Shown piece by piece: positions 20,920 to 22,440 of a DNA stretch of 22,440 nucleotides (position 1 is the first letter of the stretch; every line of letters starts with the position of its first letter). Under the pieces are notes generated by a model. It had not been told where the DNA came from, did not search any database, and saw only the letters and a list, made by a program, of their open reading frames with translations. The stretch is from Pseudolabrys sp. (GTDB taxonomy: Bacteria > Pseudomonadota > Alphaproteobacteria > Rhizobiales > Xanthobacteraceae), in assembly GCA_029945495.1 (NCBI GenBank), contig JAQSCR010000401.1, positions 1 to 22,440 on the forward strand, read 5' to 3'. The position numbers and the translations under genes were made by a program.

Positions 20920-22440
20920 ATGAACGCCCCAGTCCCGCCCCCCGCCGCCAGCCAGCCCTTGCCCCCCTACAACCACACGCCCTTGTTCCCGCTGGGCAAG
21001 GACGAGACCCAATACCGCAAGATCACCTCCGAGGGCGTCCGCACCGAGACCGTGCTGGGCAAGGAAGTGGTCGTGGTCAGCCACGAGGCCTTGCGGGCTT
21101 TGGCGGAAGCCGCGTTCACCGACATCAATCATCTGCTGCGGCCGGCGCATTTGAAGCAGCTCGCTAAGATCCTCGACGACCCGGAGGCCTCGGCCAACGA
21201 CAAGTTCGTCGCCTACGACTTTTTGAAGAACGCCAACATCGCCGCCGGCGGCGTGCTGCCGATGTGCCAGGACACAGGCACCGCGATCATCATGGGCAAA
21301 AAAGGCCGCATGATTTTCAGCGACGGTTCGGACGAGGGCGCCTTGGCCGAGGGCGCGCGCGACGCGTACCTCAAGCGCAACCTGCGCTATTCGCAGCTGG
21401 CGCCGATCTCGATGTTCGAGGAGAAGAACACCAAGAACAACATGCCGGCGCAGGTCGAGATCTATGCCGAGGGCGAGGACGCCTACAAGTTTCTGTTCAT
21501 CGCCAAAGGCGGCGGCTCGGCCAACAAGGCCTTCCTGTTCCAGGCGACGCCGTCGATCCTGACGCATGACCGCATGCTGGCGTTTCTCAAAGAGAAGGTG
21601 CTGACGCTCGGCACCGCGGCGTGCCCGCCCTATCATCTATCGATCGTCATCGGCGGCACTTCGGCCGAGATGACGATGAAGACGGTGAAGCTCGCCTCGA
21701 CAAAATATCTCGACGCGCTGCCGACCAAGGGTTCGGAAGACGGCCACGCCTTCCGCGATCTCGAGATGGAAGCGGAAGTGCTGAAGATGACGCAGGCGAC
21801 CGGCGTCGGCGCGCAGTTCGGCGGCAAGTATTTTTGCCACGACGTGCGGGTGATTAGGTTGCCGCGGCACGGCGCGTCGCTGCCGATCGGCCTGGGTGTG
21901 TCGTGCGCGGCCGACCGCCAGGCGTTGGGCAAGATTACCAAGGACGGCGTGTTCCTCGAGCAGCTCGAGGAGCATCCGGCGCAGTATCTGCCCGATCTCG
22001 ATCAATCGAGCCTCGGCGGCGACGTGGTCAAGATCGATCTCAACAAACCGATGAAAGAGATCTTGGCGCAGCTGACGAAATATCCGGTGAAGACGCGGCT
22101 GTCTCTGTCGGGGCCGATGATCGTCGCGCGCGATCTGGCGCATGCCAAATTGCGCGAGCTGTTGGAGAGCGGGCAGGGCCTGCCCGACTATTTCAAGAAC
22201 CATTCGGTGTATTACGCAGGCCCTGCGAAGACGCCGGAAGGCTACGCCTCGGGCGCTTTCGGCCCGACCACCGCGGGACGCATGGATAGTTTTGTCGATG
22301 CCTTCCAGGCAGCGGGCGGCTCGATGGTGATGCTCGCCAAGGGCAACCGCTCGGCCGCGGTGCGCGACGCCTGCAAGAAATACGGCGGCTTCTATCTCGG
22401 CTCGATCGGCGGGCCAGCGGCGATCCTGGCGCAGGATGTC
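20920..22440 (+). CDS. fumA: Class I fumarate hydratase (iron-sulfur), 3' end beyond window
   Basis: Class I fumarase converts fumarate and malate in the citric acid cycle using a [4Fe-4S] cluster. The first 507 codons are present, open to the window edge; family members are about 550 residues, so little is missing. The three cluster cysteines are visible: Cys116 (LPMCQDTGTA), Cys235 (TAACPPYHLSIVIGG) and Cys329 (GVSCAADR), with the spacing of E. coli FumA. The N-terminal alpha domain leads to the C-terminal beta domain beginning near VVKIDLNKPM and containing TRLSLSGPMIVARDLAHAKL and GAFGPTTAGRMD. The ATG at 20920 (MNAPVPPPAA) has a weak AGG upstream. It marks the return to housekeeping sequence after the accessory region. 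Confidence 0.95.
   Translation, partial: MNAPVPPPAASQPLPPYNHTPLFPLGKDETQYRKITSEGVRTETVLGKEVVVVSHEALRALAEAAFTDINHLLRPAHLKQLAKILDDPEASANDKFVAYDFLKNANIAAGGVLPMCQDTGTAIIMGKKGRMIFSDGSDEGALAEGARDAYLKRNLRYSQLAPISMFEEKNTKNNMPAQVEIYAEGEDAYKFLFIAKGGGSANKAFLFQATPSILTHDRMLAFLKEKVLTLGTAACPPYHLSIVIGGTSAEMTMKTVKLASTKYLDALPTKGSEDGHAFRDLEMEAEVLKMTQATGVGAQFGGKYFCHDVRVIRLPRHGASLPIGLGVSCAADRQALGKITKDGVFLEQLEEHPAQYLPDLDQSSLGGDVVKIDLNKPMKEILAQLTKYPVKTRLSLSGPMIVARDLAHAKLRELLESGQGLPDYFKNHSVYYAGPAKTPEGYASGAFGPTTAGRMDSFVDAFQAAGGSMVMLAKGNRSAAVRDACKKYGGFYLGSIGGPAAILAQDV

Overview
The window is chromosomal DNA from a high-GC alphaproteobacterium, most likely order Hyphomicrobiales (Bradyrhizobium / Rhodopseudomonas / Pseudolabrys-like). 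This rests on the fliR-flhB-cckA gene order, the CckA architecture, the SET-domain genes and several short palindromic repeats of types common in that group. No rRNA, tRNA, CRISPR array or complete transposon was recognised.

Layout. Positions 1-4320 hold a housekeeping block: the 3' end of fliR, flhB and the cell-cycle hybrid kinase gene cckA, with a chain of hairpins between flhB and cckA. Positions 4328-9111 hold single genes: a small exported protein, a Tim44-like membrane protein, a PilZ protein, a cold-shock protein, a secreted endostatin-like protein and a membrane diguanylate cyclase. Several have clear intrinsic terminators. Positions 9124-16669 hold an alkaline phosphatase, a glutathione S-transferase, a cupin/EamA pair, two tandem SET-domain methyltransferase genes with lysine-rich tails, a DUF5996 protein and a copper nitrite reductase (nirK, AniA-like class) with an FNR/NnrR-type box upstream.

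Positions about 16800-20900 are an accessory region. It contains a three-hairpin repeat that also occurs, inverted, after flhB; a HicB-like / antitoxin / ParE operon with overlapping genes; a cluster of at least three families of palindromic repeats; a 41-aa membrane protein; a HigBA-type module whose toxin gene carries an in-frame TGA in place of an expected Trp codon; and an AT-richer relic of a reverse transcriptase gene that keeps both ends but has lost its catalytic core. Housekeeping sequence resumes at 20920 with a class I fumarase that runs off the window.

The strongest points for follow-up are the covarying three-hairpin repeat, the interrupted higB-like toxin beside an intact antitoxin, the internally deleted reverse transcriptase, the tandem SET genes with histone-H1-like tails, and the solo HicB-like gene fused to a ParE-type operon. 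No complete undescribed system was demonstrated. All family assignments come from reading translated sequence, without database searches.
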